Shown in pieces: positions 46,960 through 56,262 of a stretch of 64,000 nt of DNA. Under the pieces are notes generated by a model that ran no database searches, was not told where the DNA came from, and saw only the letters and a program-made list of their open reading frames with translations. Source of the stretch: Parvularcula sp038749595. Its GTDB lineage: Bacteria > Pseudomonadota > Alphaproteobacteria > Caulobacterales > Parvularculaceae. Location of the stretch: NCBI GenBank assembly GCA_038749595.1, contig JBCDHW010000014.1, forward strand, positions 1-64,000. The letters run 5' to 3'. The position numbers and the translations under genes were made by a program. Numbering within the stretch: position 1 is the stretch's first letter; every line of letters begins with the position of its first letter.

Positions 46960-48717
46960 ATGCGGATCATTCAAGCCATGCTTTTAAGCGTACTCGCCGT
47001 GGGGGGAGGATTGGCCATGGCAGCTGATGAATTGGGAGCTGGCGGCCGACCGGTGGGGCCTGATTGGTCACGCAGCCCCGTCCATGCGCCTTCGGGCATG
47101 GCCGCCACTGCCCATCCACTCGCCAGCCAAGTCGCCATCTCGGTTCTGCAGGACGGCGGCTCGGCGGTGGACGCAGCCATCGCCGCGAATGCCGTCCTTG
47201 GACTGATGGAACCCACCGGCAACGGCATCGGCGGTGATCTGTTCGCCATCGTCTGGGATCCAAAAACGGAAAAGCTCTACGGTTACAACGGCTCGGGCCG
47301 CTCTCCGATGGGTCGCAGCTATGACCAGCTGATCGAGAAGCTCGGCGACCGCACCTCAATTCCGCCGCTTGGCTCTCTCCCAGTGAGTGTCCCGGGCGCC
47401 GTGGACGGATGGTTTGCGCTCCACGATCGGTTCGGAAAGCGCCGTATGCGGGATAACCTCAAGCCTGCCATTCAGTATGCTGAGGACGGCTTCCCAGTCT
47501 CACCGGTCATCGCCTACTACTTCCAGCGCAACCTCGCTGCGTTCGAGCGAGAAACCTCGCAAGAGATGCTCGAAGAGTTCGACAATGCGCGCCAAACCTA
47601 CTTCGCCAACGGCGCGCCAGAGGCCGGCGCGATCTTCAAGAACCCTGACCTTGCTAGCACCTACACCCAGTTGGCGCGGCGTGGCCGCAAGGCGTTCTAT
47701 GAGGGCGATATCGCCCGAACCATCGACACCTATATGAAGCGGATCGGCGGTGATCTTCGGTACGAAGACTTTGCCGCGCATCAGGGCGAGTGGGTTGAAC
47801 CCGCGTGTGTCGGCTACCGCGGGGCGGAGCTCTGCGAGCTGCCGCCCAACGGGCAGGGCTTTGCGGCGCTGCAAATGCTCAACATCCTGAAGAATGTTGA
47901 CCTGAGCACGATGGACCGGGCCGGTCCCGAGATCTTCCACTACATGACCGAGGCCAAGCGCCTCGCGTTTGAAGACCTTGCCCGTTACTACGCTGATCCG
48001 GACACGTCGGAGTTTCCTCAGGAGCTGCTTTCTGACGCCTACGGACAAGAACGCTTCGCGCTGATCAAGCCCGACCAAGCGCTCGAAACCCCTGGCCCAG
48101 GCGGCCCGTTCGAGACGGACGGCGACACCACCTATCTCACCGTGGCCGATAGCGACGGGATGATGGTCTCGCTGATCCAGTCGAACTACCGCGGCATGGG
48201 CTCTGGCCTCGTGCCTGACGGGCTCGGCTTTATGCTGCAAGACCGCGGCGAGCTCTTCAGCCTCGATCCGCAGCACCCGAACGTTTACGCGCCGGGCAAA
48301 CGGCCGTTCCACACGATCATCCCGGCCTTCGCGATGAAAGACGGCAAGCCGTGGATGAGCTTTGGCCTCATGGGCGGCGCGATGCAGCCCCAGGGCCACG
48401 TGCAGATCATGGTCAACCTCCTCGATTTCGGCATGAACCTGCAGGAGGCGGGCGACGCGGCGCGCTTCAACCACGACGGCGGCCGTAAAGCGACGGACCA
48501 GCTGGGCGCCGATCCCGAGGATCCCGTTGGTACACTGAACCTTGAACCCGGCGTACCCGAGGCGACCATCGAAGCGCTCTCCGCCATGGGCCACAATCCG
48601 CGCGTCGTCACCAACGGCGTCATGTTCGGCGGCTACCAAGCCATCATGCGCCTCGAGAACGGCACCTACGTCGGCGCCACCGAAATGCGCAAAGACGGCA
48701 CCGTGGCCGGGTACTGA
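46960..48717 (+). CDS. ggt: Gamma-glutamyltransferase
   Basis: The 585-residue protein has a signal peptide (about 1-22) and a GGT large subunit with GGSAVDAAIAANAVLGLMEP. It has the autoprocessing site DGDTTYLTV, where Thr390 becomes the nucleophile of the small subunit, and LMGGAMQPQGHVQI near 475. It cleaves glutathione and transfers its glutamyl group in the periplasm. It lies between two related proteins of unknown function. GGAGG precedes the start. Confidence 0.94.
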   Translation: MRIIQAMLLSVLAVGGGLAMAADELGAGGRPVGPDWSRSPVHAPSGMAATAHPLASQVAISVLQDGGSAVDAAIAANAVLGLMEPTGNGIGGDLFAIVWDPKTEKLYGYNGSGRSPMGRSYDQLIEKLGDRTSIPPLGSLPVSVPGAVDGWFALHDRFGKRRMRDNLKPAIQYAEDGFPVSPVIAYYFQRNLAAFERETSQEMLEEFDNARQTYFANGAPEAGAIFKNPDLASTYTQLARRGRKAFYEGDIARTIDTYMKRIGGDLRYEDFAAHQGEWVEPACVGYRGAELCELPPNGQGFAALQMLNILKNVDLSTMDRAGPEIFHYMTEAKRLAFEDLARYYADPDTSEFPQELLSDAYGQERFALIKPDQALETPGPGGPFETDGDTTYLTVADSDGMMVSLIQSNYRGMGSGLVPDGLGFMLQDRGELFSLDPQHPNVYAPGKRPFHTIIPAFAMKDGKPWMSFGLMGGAMQPQGHVQIMVNLLDFGMNLQEAGDAARFNHDGGRKATDQLGADPEDPVGTLNLEPGVPEATIEALSAMGHNPRVVTNGVMFGGYQAIMRLENGTYVGATEMRKDGTVAGY

Positions 48718-48756
48718 CGCGAGGGCCTCGACAGGCTCAGGCTTGCAAGGCACGTT

Positions 48757-48771
48757 CTCACCGAAGGTGAG
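48757..48771 (+). promoter_or_regulatory. Small hairpin over the ribosome-binding site of the next gene
   Basis: CTCACC (48757-48762), GAA, GGTGAG (48766-48771). The right arm contains the likely Shine-Dalgarno (GGTGAGG), five bases before the ATG at 48777. It could lower translation of the second ggt-flanking gene. The flanking text (GACAGGCTCAGG) resembles common intergenic repeats. Confidence 0.3.
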
Positions 48772-48776
48772 GGCGT

Positions 48777-49598
48777 ATGGTGTTGATCGGAAGGCTTTTT
48801 GCGTGGCTTGCGCTGGTGGCTGGCCTTGCGACAGCGGGGTGGGAAGCATTCACACTCCACCGCTTTCCCGACACCTCGCGTGAGGTGCGCTTCACCGGTT
48901 GGGGGGAGACCCCAGACGTTTGCTCCCAGCGGATCGCTGAGCACTTCGAGCCCATGCGCGAGGGTATGACAACGATCGCGGAGGCGATTGTGCAGGATCC
49001 AAATGTGACAAGCACTATGGCCTGGCAGCGGAACGGAGCGCTCGATACCTTTGAGGTTGATAGGAAAACGGATCAGTCCTCGCCCGATGACGAAGCGAAC
49101 GGGACATCTTCTAACGGTGACCTTACTGACGAGGAAGAAGCGGAGATCAGGGCAGCTTGGGAGGGCATTTTTGCAAACGGCGTACCTGTTCGGCCGTTTT
49201 GGTTTCGGACGTTAGAGGATGGCCGCGTTGCTGCCGACACTTTTGGCATTTGTGGGTACGCGCCTCTTGAGTGGATCGGGATCGTCGGCTTTGCGCGATA
49301 CCCGAGCTTAAAAGTCGGCGGCTTTCGAGCTCGCCTGATCTACGAGTTTAAATCTCCGCAAGGCGAACTCCCGCAATGCGATGCATCAATACCCGTCAAG
49401 CCTGGGGAGTTTTTCGGGGCGTGCGTAACCAGCCTCGGAGGTGAATGGAGCCTCGTTCAGCTCTGGGAAGACTACTGTTCGTGGCTCAACGCTCTTGGCT
49501 TCCCAAAGCCAGGTGATGAGAATTTCTTTCCGGGCGATGAAGAGTATTACGGATCGCTCCCGCCTGACGCGACGCCCTGCAAGGTTTTCGGCAGGTAG
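48777..49598 (+). CDS. Exported protein of unknown function, paralogue B near ggt
   Basis: The 273-residue protein has an N-terminal membrane segment (about 5-25). A body with VCSQRIAEHFEP near 48, a Glu/Asp-rich insert (about 100-130), FWFRTLEDGRVAADTFGICG near 141 and ACVTSLGGEWSLV near 215 follows. The motif order matches the 46227 protein, so the two are likely ancient duplicates. Its acidic insert and C-terminal Pro/Asp-rich tail are absent there. No known domain was identified. Confidence 0.65.
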   Translation: MVLIGRLFAWLALVAGLATAGWEAFTLHRFPDTSREVRFTGWGETPDVCSQRIAEHFEPMREGMTTIAEAIVQDPNVTSTMAWQRNGALDTFEVDRKTDQSSPDDEANGTSSNGDLTDEEEAEIRAAWEGIFANGVPVRPFWFRTLEDGRVAADTFGICGYAPLEWIGIVGFARYPSLKVGGFRARLIYEFKSPQGELPQCDASIPVKPGEFFGACVTSLGGEWSLVQLWEDYCSWLNALGFPKPGDENFFPGDEEYYGSLPPDATPCKVFGR

Positions 49599-49673
49599 AG
49601 CAACGCAGGCGGCCGCTCTTGCTGCGGTGCACAGAAGCGGTTAGGGGGCCGCTTTGTTTCGCTGGGCCTTATC

Positions 49674-51299
49674 ATGAGCAAGACTGAACCTGCGACGCTG
49701 TTCGCGGATGGCTTTTCGGCTGTGCGCAGCTTTGCCAAGACGACCACGGACGATTTTGGGCGCCTGACGCCGGGGATTATCAAGACCGAGGTCTTGGCGG
49801 GGCTGACCGTTGCTTTGGCGTTGGTGCCGGAGGCAGTGGCCTTTGCGTTCGTCGCCGGCGTCAATCCGCTGGTTGGTCTGTACGCGGCGTTCATCGTTGG
49901 CCTCGTCACAGCCGTGATTGGCGGGCGGCCCGGGATGATCTCGGGCGCCACCGGCGCACTGGCGGTCGTGATGGTGGAACTCGTCCGCTCCCACGGGGTG
50001 GAGTACCTCTTCGCCACCGTGGTGTTGATGGGCATCTTGCAGCTCATCGCCGGGGCGCTGCACTGGGGCAAATTCATCCGTATGGTGCCTTATCCGGTGA
50101 TGCTCGGCTTTGTGAATGGCCTCGCCATCGTCATCGGCCTGGCCCAGCTGGAGCAGTTCAAGATCCCTACCGGCGATGGCGGTCACGCCTGGATGCAAGG
50201 CAGCCAGCTCCTCCTCTCGCTCGCTTTGGTTGGGCTGACCATGGCGATCATCTGGGGCTTGCCGCGGCTGACGAAGATCATCCCCGCGCCGTTGGCAGGC
50301 ATCGCGATCGTAGCCGCGATCGTCATCGGTTTCGATCTGAACGTCCCGCGGGTGGGGGACCTCGCCTCGATCCAAGGGGGGCTGCCGCCGTTCCACGTGC
50401 CGCAGGTACCGTTCAGCTTTGACACCCTCACCATCATCCTTCCGTATGCGGTGATCCTCGCCGCGATTGGACTGATCGAGAGTCTCCTCACCCTCAACTT
50501 GGTCGGCGAGATCAAAGGCGAGAAAGGCGGCGCCTCGCAAGAATGCGCAGCGCAAGGCGCGGCGAACGTCATTACCGGTTTTTTCGGCGGCATGGGCGGC
50601 TGCGCCATGATCGGCCAGTCGATGATCAACGTGAAATCCGGCGGCCTACGGAGGATTTCTGGGATCTCCGCCGCGCTCTTCCTCCTGTCGTTCATCCTCT
50701 TCGCCTCAGGGCCGATCGAACAAATCCCGCTCGCGGCCTTGGTCGGCGTCATGTTCATGGTCGTGGTGGGCACCTTTGCGTGGCGGTCGTTGCAGATCAT
50801 GCGGCGGGTCCCGAAATCGGACGCTCTCGTGATCGTCATTGTGACTGTCGTCACCGTCCTTGAAGATTTGGCTGTCGCCGTTCTGGTCGGCGTGGTCGTC
50901 TCGGCGCTGGTCTTCGCTTGGAAGCAGGCCATCCGTGTGCGCATCGCGCGCACCGACCACGATGGCGAGAGCAAGCTCTACGAGGTCGAAGGCCCGCTCT
51001 TCTTTGGCTCCACAGAGAACTTCATGTCCCTCTTTGACCCGAAAAACGATCCTGATCGGGTCGTCATCGACTTCGCTGAAGCGCGGGTGGCGGACCACTC
51101 AGCCCTCGCCGCCATCGATGCCCTCGCCGCCAAATACCACGCCGAGGGCAAAGACCTGCGCCTGCGCCACCTCTCCCCCGACTGCCAAGCGCTTCTCTCC
51201 GTAGCCGGACAATTAATCGAACCCAGCGCAGACGACCCCAAATACGGCATCGCCACCGACTATGGCATCCGCATCGGTCGGACCGGGGCAGGGCACTAG
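49674..51299 (+). CDS. SulP-family anion transporter with STAS domain
   Basis: The 541-residue protein begins with a cytoplasmic helix and then the SulP signature region LAGLTVALALVPEAVAFAFVAGVNPLVGLYAAF (about 42-75). About 11-14 helices follow. The C-terminal STAS domain (about 430-535) has VVIDFAEARVADHSALAAID. SulP proteins carry sulfate, bicarbonate or other anions. The substrate is not clear from sequence alone; no sulfate-reduction or carbonic anhydrase gene is next to it. Confidence 0.92.
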   Translation: MSKTEPATLFADGFSAVRSFAKTTTDDFGRLTPGIIKTEVLAGLTVALALVPEAVAFAFVAGVNPLVGLYAAFIVGLVTAVIGGRPGMISGATGALAVVMVELVRSHGVEYLFATVVLMGILQLIAGALHWGKFIRMVPYPVMLGFVNGLAIVIGLAQLEQFKIPTGDGGHAWMQGSQLLLSLALVGLTMAIIWGLPRLTKIIPAPLAGIAIVAAIVIGFDLNVPRVGDLASIQGGLPPFHVPQVPFSFDTLTIILPYAVILAAIGLIESLLTLNLVGEIKGEKGGASQECAAQGAANVITGFFGGMGGCAMIGQSMINVKSGGLRRISGISAALFLLSFILFASGPIEQIPLAALVGVMFMVVVGTFAWRSLQIMRRVPKSDALVIVIVTVVTVLEDLAVAVLVGVVVSALVFAWKQAIRVRIARTDHDGESKLYEVEGPLFFGSTENFMSLFDPKNDPDRVVIDFAEARVADHSALAAIDALAAKYHAEGKDLRLRHLSPDCQALLSVAGQLIEPSADDPKYGIATDYGIRIGRTGAGH

Positions 51300-51432
51300 C
51301 ACCTGCCCGCAGCGCGTCTGACCTGGGCCGTTCAGCGCAACGCATCGTCGAACACCTCAACCCAATTGCGGTTCGCCGTTGTCTTCACCGTGGACATTGC
51401 TTAGATCCGAGGGCCCAACGGATGGACAATCT

Positions 51433-52540
51433 ATGCGCGCAGAAATCACCCATGCTTCGGAGCAGGTGCAGCAATCGCTGGCCCTGCTGAGGAGGTCTCT
51501 TTGACTGGGACGTCGCGAACGCCCGGCTCAAGGAACTAAACGATAAGGCGGAGGATCCCACCCTCTGGGATGACCCCCAGCAGGCGCAAAAGCTGATGCA
51601 AGAGCGCACGCGCCTGGAGAATGCCATCAGTGCCCTGACGGAAATCGCCCAGGAGCGCGAAGATCTGCTCGAGCTCGCCGAGATGGCGGAGGCTGAGGAC
51701 GACACCGGCTCGGTGGACGAGGTCGAGGCCTCGATGAAGGAGCTCTCCAAGCGCGCCCAAACGGCTGAGCTTGAAGCGCTTCTGTCGGGCGAGGCGGACG
51801 GCAACGACACCTACCTTGAGGTTCATTCGGGGGCGGGGGGCACGGAGTCGAATGACTGGGCCTCGATGCTGCTCCGCATGTACACCCGCTGGGCCCAGGC
51901 CCACGGCCACAAGGTTGAGGTGCTGGAGGAACAGGCAGGCGAGGAAGCGGGCATCAAGTCGGCGACCATCATGGTCAAGGGATTGAACGCCTACGGATGG
52001 CTGAAGACCGAAAGCGGCGTACACAGACTGGTGCGGATCAGCCCCTACGATTCCGCTGCCAAACGGCATACGTCGTTTGCCAGCGTCTGGGTCTATCCGG
52101 TGATCGACGACAAGATCGAGATTGAGATCAACGAAAGCGACTGCCGCGTCGATACCTTCCGCGCGTCGGGCGCTGGGGGGCAGCACGTCAACACGACCGA
52201 CTCCGCCGTGCGGATCACCCATGAGCCAACGGGCATTGTTGTGCAGTGCCAGTCCCAGCGCTCCCAGCACAAAAACCGCGCCGAGGCGTGGAATATGCTC
52301 CGTGCACGGCTCTATGAGCTTGAGCTGCAAAAGCGCGAGGAAGAAGCGAACGAGCAGGCGGCGTCAAAGACCGATATCGGCTGGGGTCACCAGATCCGTT
52401 CGTACGTGCTGCAACCCTACCAGATGGTCAAAGACCTCCGCACCCAAGTGGAAAGCCCATCCCCCGACGCCGTCCTCGACGGCGACCTCGACAAATTCAT
52501 GGCCGCCGCCCTCGCACAAAGGGTGGCCGGCGAGGAGTAG
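51433..52540 (+). CDS. prfB: Peptide chain release factor 2, with programmed +1 frameshift
   Basis: The first 23 codons run from ATG 51433 (MRAEITHASEQVQQS...) to an in-frame TGA at 51502-51504. An AGGAGG (51489-51494) lies just before CTT TGA C, the classic RF2 shift site. Skipping T51502 joins Leu to Asp and the second frame, giving a 368-residue protein. It has the GGQ motif (RASGAGGQHVNTTDSAVRI) and an SPY in place of the SPF stop-codon tripeptide (VRISPYDSAAKRHTSF), as in other Alphaproteobacteria. RF2 reads UGA and UAA, and the internal UGA lets it control its own amount. Confidence 0.96.
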
Positions 52541-52545
52541 GGGCG

Positions 52546-52722
52546 GTGCGGGCGAAGACGAAAAGAACGGCAGACTATTTTGAGAAGCTGAGCCTCGGCT
52601 TGCTCGTCGGGGCCTTTTTCTCAACAGAAACGACACGCGTTGCGGCTATCTTCATCATCCTCGCGGTGCTCACATTCGTGGGATCGCTGGCCTTGACGCA
52701 AGACGCTGACGAGACGACATAA
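52546..52722 (+). CDS. Small two-segment membrane protein (58 residues) after prfB
   Basis: This begins at GTG 52546, five bases after the prfB stop. It reads VRAKTKRTADYFEKLSLGLLVGAFF, then a second hydrophobic segment (about 32-50) and an acidic tail (DADETT). A start with R-T-A-x-Y-F-E-K-L-S-L-G-L-x-V-G-A-F-F is a pattern I have seen in small uncharacterised membrane proteins of several phyla, often followed by a second tiny one. The coding frame is preserved with a clean stop, and the next gene follows after five bases. Confidence 0.6.
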   Translation: MRAKTKRTADYFEKLSLGLLVGAFFSTETTRVAAIFIILAVLTFVGSLALTQDADETT

Positions 52723-52727
52723 AGACT

Positions 52728-52820
52728 ATGGAACCAGGACTTTTGATAGCCTTTGGCGGCACGGCGCTGATCATCGCGATTGGCATCGGTGTTGGTCTCT
52801 ACGATCGCCGCAAGCGCTGA
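52728..52820 (+). CDS. Tiny single-helix membrane protein (30 residues)
   Basis: MEPGLLIAFGGTALIIAIGI forms one helix, ended by YDRRKR. It starts five bases after the stop of the 58-residue gene. The short distance and the helix with a basic anchor support a coupled pair. Genes this small are easily overlooked by gene finders. Confidence 0.5.
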   Translation: MEPGLLIAFGGTALIIAIGIGVGLYDRRKR

Positions 52821-52826
52821 GCGTAA

Positions 52827-52960
52827 GCTTCTGACGACAAGCAAGGGCGCGCCGCGCATATAGCCCGTGTTCAACCAACGACGACCGGCGGGACATTTGT
52901 GTTTTTTCCAGGCGCGTTTGACCCCTCGTCTCGCGTGCTTTCGAGCATAGCGTCAGAAGC
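52827..52960. repeat. 10-base inverted repeat spanning the gap after the small membrane pair
   Basis: GCTTCTGACG (52827-52836) and CGTCAGAAGC (52951-52960) are perfect complements, 114 bases apart, in the gap before the methyltransferase gene. No gene is seen between them. It could be a large hairpin RNA or the ends of a short mobile element; the arms are too short to decide. Confidence 0.35.
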
Positions 52961-52984
52961 ATATACGGTTTACCCGAGCGGCAG

Positions 52985-54106
52985 ATGACTGGACCATCCC
53001 AACCCCGCTTCGAGCTTTTCGCGTCCTGCCCACCTGGCCTTGAGCCCTGGCTGCTTGAGGAGGTGCGCGCCAACGGGTGGTCGCGGGCGGAGACAACGCC
53101 TGGCGGGGTGATCTGGCAAGGGACGTGGGCTGACGTTTGGCGCGCCAACCTGCTGCTCCGCGGCGCATCGCGGATTTTGATCCGCCTAGGAACCTTCCGT
53201 GCCCAACATCTGGGCGAGCTTGAGACCAAGCTCAAAGACCTGCCGCTAGCTTGGATCCTCGAACCAGGCACACCATTCCGCGTCGACGCCACATGCAAAC
53301 GCTCAAAGATCTACCACTCGGGGGCAGCCGAAGAGCGCCTCTCCAACGCCGCGCAAGCGTTCGGCGGCGTTCCCTCATCGGAAGGTCTTAGCCTTCTCCT
53401 CCGTATCGAGAACAATAAGTGTGTTGTCAGCGCCGACACGTCAGGCGCGCTCCTCCACAAACGCGGCTTCAAGCAAGAGGTTGCCGGCGCGCCGCTCCGC
53501 GAGACGACGGCGGCTCTGCTCCTCCGCGCGGCAGAGCACCAGCCGGATGAGCCCGTCATCGATCCGATGTGCGGCTCGGGCACGTTCGTTATCGAAGCGG
53601 CGGAGATCGCGTCAGGCCTCGCGCCCGGCCGGGCCCGCACCTTCGCGTTCGAGCACTTCGCCAGTTTCGAGCCCGAGGCCTATGCCCGGATCAAAGCGCG
53701 AGCGCTGAATAAACTCTCCCGCGAGGCCGACGTCCCATCCTACGGCTCCGACCGCGCCCCCGGCGCAGTGTCAGCAAGCACTGCCAACGCAGAGCGCGCA
53801 GGCGTCGCCGGGGCCACCCATTTCACCCAAATGACAGTCAGCGAAGCCAAACCGCCCCCTGGAAAGACCGGCCTCGTCATCACCAACCCGCCCTACGGCG
53901 CACGCTTAGGCGACCCAGGCGACTTGCGCGCCCTTTACGCCAGCTTCGGCGCCGTGATGACCGAGCGGTTCCAGGGCTGGCGCGTGGCGCTCCTCACGGC
54001 CGATCCTAAGCTGGCCCAAGCGACCCGCGTCAAGTGGGACCAGCCTGGGCCGCCGTTCCCCCACGGCGGGCTCAAGGTCCGCCTCTGGCAAACGAAAATC
54101 CCCTAA
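52985..54106 (+). CDS. THUMP-domain class I RNA methyltransferase (RlmL/YpsC-like)
   Basis: The 373-residue protein starts RFELFASCPPGLEPWLLEEV, as in RlmL N-terminal domains. A THUMP-type region (about 60-160) precedes the catalytic domain. SAM-binding DPMCGSGTFVIEA is near residue 197 and the NPPYGARLGDPGDLRALY motif is near 303. NPPY marks N-methylation of a base amino group, probably 23S rRNA G2445 or a tRNA position. It lacks the second domain of E. coli RlmKL. Confidence 0.9.
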   Translation: MTGPSQPRFELFASCPPGLEPWLLEEVRANGWSRAETTPGGVIWQGTWADVWRANLLLRGASRILIRLGTFRAQHLGELETKLKDLPLAWILEPGTPFRVDATCKRSKIYHSGAAEERLSNAAQAFGGVPSSEGLSLLLRIENNKCVVSADTSGALLHKRGFKQEVAGAPLRETTAALLLRAAEHQPDEPVIDPMCGSGTFVIEAAEIASGLAPGRARTFAFEHFASFEPEAYARIKARALNKLSREADVPSYGSDRAPGAVSASTANAERAGVAGATHFTQMTVSEAKPPPGKTGLVITNPPYGARLGDPGDLRALYASFGAVMTERFQGWRVALLTADPKLAQATRVKWDQPGPPFPHGGLKVRLWQTKIP

Positions 54107-54190
54107 CGCTGCGCGGTTGACCGTTTCCTTAGCGGAGCCTTAACCTCAATAACGGGAAGGGGAAGCGAGGCTTAACGAAGGTCCGGCTCT

Positions 54191-55108
54191 ATGCGCCACG
54201 CCGCTATGCGATACGCTGCTCTCGCGCTCCTTGCGCTCGCTGCTGCTTGCTCGTCTTCCCCCAAAGATTCGCTCAAAGGCTACGTCAAAGCGAACCCCCA
54301 CGAAAAAGTCGGCGATCCCTACCAAGTCAAAGGCGTCTGGTACGTCCCCAAGCACGAGCCGAACTACAACAAATACGGCCAAGCCAGCTGGTATGGGCCG
54401 AAATTCCACGGCCGCCTGACGGCCAACGGTGAGATCTTTGACCAGGACCGTCTGACCGCCGCGCACCCCACCTTGCCGCTGCCGTCGATCGTCGAAGTCA
54501 CCAACCCAGCCAATGGCAAAAAGCTTCGGCTGCGGGTCAATGACCGCGGTCCGTTTGCCAACGGACGGATCATCGATCTCTCCCGTGAAGCCGCCGTGCG
54601 CCTGGGCACCCGCCAGCAGGGTGTCGCACCCGTGCGCGTCCGTTACATCGGCCCCGCGCGGCTCGACCAGGCGATCACCGCCACAGGTCAGCGCGAGCGC
54701 GGCCAGTCTCTCGCGCTCCTGCTTCCTCAAGCGCCGCGGGTGAAACCCTACGGCAGCCAGCCGGGGCTCACGCTTCCCAGCGAACAGGAGCTGCTCCAGC
54801 ATGCGTCTCTCTCTCCGGGCGGGCGCCAAGTCCGCGTCCAGAACGCTTCGCTCAATGGCGCAGCCCTCGGGCTATCATTCTACGTCCAACTCGGCGCCTT
54901 CGCCGATGAGCAAAATGCCTACAGCGCGGCAGCACGCCTCCCAGGGGATTACCCCGTCCGCTTCGAACCTCGGCTCAGCGGTGGCCGCGCCCTGACCCTT
55001 GTCCGGGTTGGCCCGTATGGAGAGCAAATTGCGGCGAGCGATGTCCTCGACTATGTCCGGGGCATTGGCTTTATGGACGCGCGTATTGTTGAAGAGGTGC
55101 TGAATTGA
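54191..55108 (+). CDS. rlpA: RlpA-like lipoprotein with SPOR domain
   Basis: The 305-residue protein has a lipoprotein signal with LAAAC at residues 16-20 (Cys20 lipidated). The double-psi beta-barrel (about 60-150) has GQASWYGPKFHGRLTANGE and LPLPSIVEVTNPANGKKL, ending in VNDRGPFANGRIIDLSREAA. A C-terminal SPOR domain (about 235-305) binds denuded peptidoglycan at the septum. It is a lytic transglycosylase-like protein. Its last bases overlap the dacA start (TTGA). Confidence 0.93.
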   Translation: MRHAAMRYAALALLALAAACSSSPKDSLKGYVKANPHEKVGDPYQVKGVWYVPKHEPNYNKYGQASWYGPKFHGRLTANGEIFDQDRLTAAHPTLPLPSIVEVTNPANGKKLRLRVNDRGPFANGRIIDLSREAAVRLGTRQQGVAPVRVRYIGPARLDQAITATGQRERGQSLALLLPQAPRVKPYGSQPGLTLPSEQELLQHASLSPGGRQVRVQNASLNGAALGLSFYVQLGAFADEQNAYSAAARLPGDYPVRFEPRLSGGRALTLVRVGPYGEQIAASDVLDYVRGIGFMDARIVEEVLN

Positions 55109-56262
55109 TCAGGAGCACGTTGACCGCACTTCTCTTAGGTCTTCTAACGCTGCCTGGGCTGGCCTTGGCCCAAACCAATTTGATCAGTACACGCGCGACC
55201 CATGCTGTGATCATGGACGTGCAAAGCGGCGACGTGCTCTTCGGAAAAAACGCCGAAGTGCCGGTCCCGCCCGCCTCGATGTCTAAGCTGATGACCGCCG
55301 CGGTCGTCCTCGACATGATCGATAAGGGCAAAATCACCCCCGACACGCTCTTCTATGTCTCTGAAAAGGCTTGGAGAACCGGCGGCAGCAAGATGTTCGT
55401 CCTGGTCGACACCGAGATCCGGGTGGGTGATCTGCTCAAAGGGATCATCGTTCAGTCCGGGAACGATGCCTGCATCGTGGTCGCCGAGAACATCGCCGGA
55501 AGCGAAGAAGCCTTTGCTGAGCTGATGAACGCCAGGGCCCGCACCTGGGGCCTGACCCAGTCGAACTTCGCCAATCCTACCGGCCTTCCGCACCCTGAGC
55601 ATCGCATGTCGATGCATGACCTTGCGATCCTCGCCCGTCGGATCTGGTACGAATTCCCCGAATGGCGCGATCTCTTCTCGATGGAGGACTTCACCTGGTC
55701 CGGGATCACCCAAGCGAACCGCAATCCTCTGATCGGCGTGATGGACGGCGCCCGCGGCATGAAAACCGGGCATACGGATGAAGCCGGGTACGGGGTGGTC
55801 GGGCTGGCCGAGCGGAACGGACAAGCCCGGATCATCGTGGTTGGCGGCTTAGAAAGCGCCACCGATCGCCGCAAAGCCGCCATCAGCCTGATGGACGAAG
55901 CGTTCGAGAGTTTCGAAAGCCGCACGTTTTTCTCAGCAGGGCAGGTGGTCGGCGAAGCCGCCGTCTTCGCCGGGCAGGCCGAGACCGTACCGCTACGCAT
56001 CGACCAAGACGTCGCCTTCACCCTCCACAACGCCCGGATCCGCGGCGCCAAAGCGTCGTTCAGCTACGATGGTCCCTTGCGCGCACCCATCCGTGAAGGC
56101 GACCTCGTCGGTGTGCTGAAGCTTTCGATCCCCGGCGATGACCCGAGAGAATATCCTCTTTACACGGCTGCACCCGTCGCTGGCCTCGGCCCTCTGGCTA
56201 AGGTCAAGCTGGGCCTGATCAGCCTTTTCACACCGCCGGAACCCGTTGAGACCGCCCGGTGA
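55105..56262 (+). CDS. dacA: D-alanyl-D-alanine carboxypeptidase (PBP5/6 family)
   Basis: The TTG start overlaps the rlpA stop and gives a signal peptide (about 1-22). The three active-site motifs are SMSK (Ser58, Lys61), SGN (118-120) and KTG (220-222). The C-terminal beta domain (about 270-365) precedes a short amphipathic tail that may hold it on the membrane. It trims the terminal D-Ala from peptidoglycan stems. It sits in an rlpA-dacA-tmk-holB run with overlaps. Confidence 0.94.
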   Translation: MIRSTLTALLLGLLTLPGLALAQTNLISTRATHAVIMDVQSGDVLFGKNAEVPVPPASMSKLMTAAVVLDMIDKGKITPDTLFYVSEKAWRTGGSKMFVLVDTEIRVGDLLKGIIVQSGNDACIVVAENIAGSEEAFAELMNARARTWGLTQSNFANPTGLPHPEHRMSMHDLAILARRIWYEFPEWRDLFSMEDFTWSGITQANRNPLIGVMDGARGMKTGHTDEAGYGVVGLAERNGQARIIVVGGLESATDRRKAAISLMDEAFESFESRTFFSAGQVVGEAAVFAGQAETVPLRIDQDVAFTLHNARIRGAKASFSYDGPLRAPIREGDLVGVLKLSIPGDDPREYPLYTAAPVAGLGPLAKVKLGLISLFTPPEPVETAR

